DNA from: Candidatus Sulfotelmatobacter sp.
Lineage (GTDB): Bacteria > Acidobacteriota > Terriglobia > Terriglobales > Acidobacteriaceae
Direction of reading: 5' to 3'
DNA: 5,863 nt
Assembly: GCA_030037515.1 (NCBI GenBank)
Contig: JASHRE010000458.1
Coordinates: 1-5,863 of the forward strand
The notes beneath the pieces are model-generated. The model ran no database searches. It was not told the origin of the DNA and saw only the letters and a list, made by a program, of their open reading frames with translations. Shown in pieces: positions 3,873 to 5,863 of this stretch. Every line of letters starts with the position of its first letter. The stretch's first letter is position 1. The translations under genes and the position numbers were made by a program.

Positions 3873-5863
3873 ATGAGCTGGTTCAGGTCCTTTCGCCGGC
3901 GGCAGGCAGACATGGAACTTCAGCAGGAGATCGAATCCTACCTTGCTGAGGAGTCTGCCGAAAATAGGGCCCGTGGTATGCCCCCTGAAGAAGCGCAGCG
4001 CCAAGCAAGAATAAAGCTCGGGAACCCGGAAACAGTCCGGGAGAGGGTCTGGGAGCAAAACAGTATCACGCTGCTCGAGGACCTCCTGCGTGACTTCAGA
4101 TACGCGGCCAGAGCACTGGTGCGCACGCCCGCTTTTGCCGCGATTGCGGTGACGGTGATCGCACTGGGAATCGGTGCAAACGTCGCACTCTTCACTGTAG
4201 TGCGGAACGTGCTGCTCAAGCCGCTACCCTATCGCGATGCGGACCGTCTGATTGTCATTTATGGAAGCGAAACCAACCTGGGCGCGAGTTCATTCTTTCC
4301 CGCCAGTTCACGTCTTCCCGTGGATGCGGGTAGCTTCTGGGAGTGGCAACGGTCTGCCCTCAGCGTCGCCGAAATGGCGATGGTCTCGCCCTGGCAGAAC
4401 TACGACGTTTCGGCCGACGCCGGACAGTTGCCGGAAAAAATCGATGCCGCCTGGTGCTCTTGGAATTTCTTTTCGATCCTCGGCGTGCGGCCGCTACTTG
4501 GTCGCAGCTTTACCGTGGGCGATGACCGTCCCGGCACGGCGGCCACGGTTCTGTTGACGTACCCGTTTTGGAAGCGGCGCTATGGCGGCGATCCCTCAAT
4601 CGTTAGCAAGACGATCTGGCTCGACGCCAAACCATACACGGTCGTGGGAGTTCTCCCGTCCTGGTTTGTGTATTCCGGGGCATATGGCGGGAGCACCGTG
4701 CAGGTCTGGACTCCCGTTGGCCACGAAGCGTCTGCGTTCCAACTGCGCACTTTTGAAGATCATGAGTTCCAGGTGATCGCGCGCCTTCGGCCTGGTGCCT
4801 CATTGCCCAGGATCGTTGCCCAATTGAATGTGGTGCAGAAAGCAATCGCGACGGCCCATCCCAAGCCAGGCGTTTTCGCCGCCGTCACCGGCCGCACGAT
4901 GCTCGACGATGCCGTCGAGAATTACAAGACTCCGCTCTACGCGATTCTGGCCGCGACTGGTTGTCTGTTGCTCATCGCTTGCATCAATGTGGCCAGTCTG
5001 CTTTTTGCGCGAACGGCTGCTCGAAGCAACGAGCTCGCGATCCGCGCGGCACTCGGTGGCAGCCGTATGCGTCTCATACGCGGGCGGCTGGTCGAAAGCC
5101 TGCTGCTCTCCACCGCCGGTGGCGGGGTAGGAGTGCTACTTGCATGGGGTGTCCTGCGTTGGCTCGTGTATGCGCGCCACGACATGAATCGCATAGAGAC
5201 AATTCACATCGACGGCACAGTCGCTGCTTTCACCGTGGCCGTGATCGCGGCCTGCGCCCTTTTCTTCGGTTTCATCTCGGCACTCAGCTCCGGCGGGCCG
5301 CACATTCTTAATGCACTGCAGCAGGGTCCGCGAGCCCATAGTGGCGGAGCAGTGCGGGCCCGCGCCCGCACGTTTCTACTTGTACTCGAATTCGGCCTTA
5401 CCGTCGTGCTGCTCGTGGGCGCTGGTCTGCTCTTGAAGAGCTTTCGCAATCTGCGCACGACCGACCTTGGCGTACCCATAGATAACGTGCTGACCATGCG
5501 AGTGAGTCTGCCAGAGGTGCGGTACACGCATCCGGCGCAACAGATCGCTTTTTTTGAACAGCTCATCGCGCGTGTCCGGGCACTCCCCGGAGTACAGGCC
5601 GCGGGACTGGTAAGCTCACCTCCCGGAGAGGGCTGGAATGGCGACCGCGCGATGAGCGTGGTTGAACATCCGCCGCTGCCAAAGGACCGGATACCCGACA
5701 TAATGGTGCGCGGCGCCGACCCCGGCTATTTCGCCGCCATCCGGATTCCACTTCTTCGTGGCCGCATTTTTAGAAAGGACGAGCGGCTCGATCGCGCCCA
5801 CGTAGCGGTGATCACCCAACTCGTGGCACGGCAATTGTTTCCCGGCGAAGATCCCATCGGAAA
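3873..5863 (+). CDS. ADOP-type (FtsX/MacB-like) large permease, 3' end outside window
   Basis: The frame is open from ATG 3873 to the right edge: 663 codons with no stop. Residues 1-80 are a soluble, charged N-terminus (FRRRQADMELQQEIESYL, MPPEEAQRQARIKLGNPE, then LLRDFRYAARALVRTPAF) typical of acidobacterial duplicated orphan permeases. Helix 1 is about 86-108 (IAVTVIALGIGANVALFTVV). Residues about 110-350 form a MacB-like periplasmic core domain (ending with ..VVGVLP..W, VIARLRPGAS). An FtsX unit follows with helices near 354-376, 408-430 and 450-472, including CINVASLLFARTAARSNELAIRAALGGSR, a strong FtsX landmark. After a linker with RARARTF, helix 501-521 opens the second half, and a second MacB-like domain runs to the edge. 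Family members are about 800-880 residues, so roughly 150-200 are missing, including the last helices. No ATPase is present in the window; this group is known as permeases without a linked ATPase. The substrate is unknown. The upstream PadR is its likely regulator. Confidence 0.93.
   Translation, partial: MSWFRSFRRRQADMELQQEIESYLAEESAENRARGMPPEEAQRQARIKLGNPETVRERVWEQNSITLLEDLLRDFRYAARALVRTPAFAAIAVTVIALGIGANVALFTVVRNVLLKPLPYRDADRLIVIYGSETNLGASSFFPASSRLPVDAGSFWEWQRSALSVAEMAMVSPWQNYDVSADAGQLPEKIDAAWCSWNFFSILGVRPLLGRSFTVGDDRPGTAATVLLTYPFWKRRYGGDPSIVSKTIWLDAKPYTVVGVLPSWFVYSGAYGGSTVQVWTPVGHEASAFQLRTFEDHEFQVIARLRPGASLPRIVAQLNVVQKAIATAHPKPGVFAAVTGRTMLDDAVENYKTPLYAILAATGCLLLIACINVASLLFARTAARSNELAIRAALGGSRMRLIRGRLVESLLLSTAGGGVGVLLAWGVLRWLVYARHDMNRIETIHIDGTVAAFTVAVIAACALFFGFISALSSGGPHILNALQQGPRAHSGGAVRARARTFLLVLEFGLTVVLLVGAGLLLKSFRNLRTTDLGVPIDNVLTMRVSLPEVRYTHPAQQIAFFEQLIARVRALPGVQAAGLVSSPPGEGWNGDRAMSVVEHPPLPKDRIPDIMVRGADPGYFAAIRIPLLRGRIFRKDERLDRAHVAVITQLVARQLFPGEDPIG

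Noticed and set aside
4937..5834. Several minus-strand open frames under the permease
   Set aside because: All are Arg/Ser-rich shadows of a continuous, clearly FtsX/MacB-like plus-strand frame.

Overview
The window looks like chromosomal DNA of a soil-type Acidobacterium (class Terriglobia/Acidobacteriia). That is inferred from gene content, not from a database search: a PadR regulator 12 nt ahead of a very large FtsX/MacB-like permease of the 'acidobacterial duplicated orphan permease' (ADOP) type, a protein family at the left edge ending in an 'EMLEVPC'-like tail that I associate with Acidobacteria, and GC-rich codon use.

Layout from left to right. (1) Positions 3-767 hold the C-terminal part of an unrecognised, probably exported protein that enters from the left edge. 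(2) Positions 873-1101 hold the decayed 3' end of a tyrosine recombinase, readable only by joining two frames. (3) A compact promoter with an overlapping inverted repeat precedes an intact 90-nt tRNA-Ser(CGA) with encoded CCA (1189-1278). (4) Immediately 3' of the tRNA, on the same strand, is a second tyrosine recombinase/integrase (1387-2510). All its catalytic residues are present, but it is split by one frameshift near 1670-1690. Its start codon abuts a hairpin that contains the Shine-Dalgarno sequence, and the leader carries copies of a GGCTA(TA)CCG repeat. (5) About 190 bp without a gene follow, ending in two small hairpins. (6) A four-helix, histidine-rich membrane protein of unknown function lies on the minus strand (2703-3224). 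(7) A divergent intergenic region follows. (8) A PadR-ADOP operon on the plus strand (3495 onward) has its permease running off the right edge.

The left half reads as a tRNA-Ser integration hotspot that received at least two different integrase-bearing elements, one on each side of the tRNA. Both recombinases now look inactive and no second copy of the tRNA 3' end is visible, so the element(s) appear degraded or continue elsewhere. The right half is ordinary acidobacterial accessory chromosome: a PadR-type repressor that probably controls the adjacent large permease, with a membrane protein transcribed divergently.

I do not see a convincing novel multi-gene system. The observations most worth a second look are the leader hairpin and repeats ahead of the integrase, the hidden recombinase relic, the frameshift, and the histidine-rich loop of the small membrane protein.
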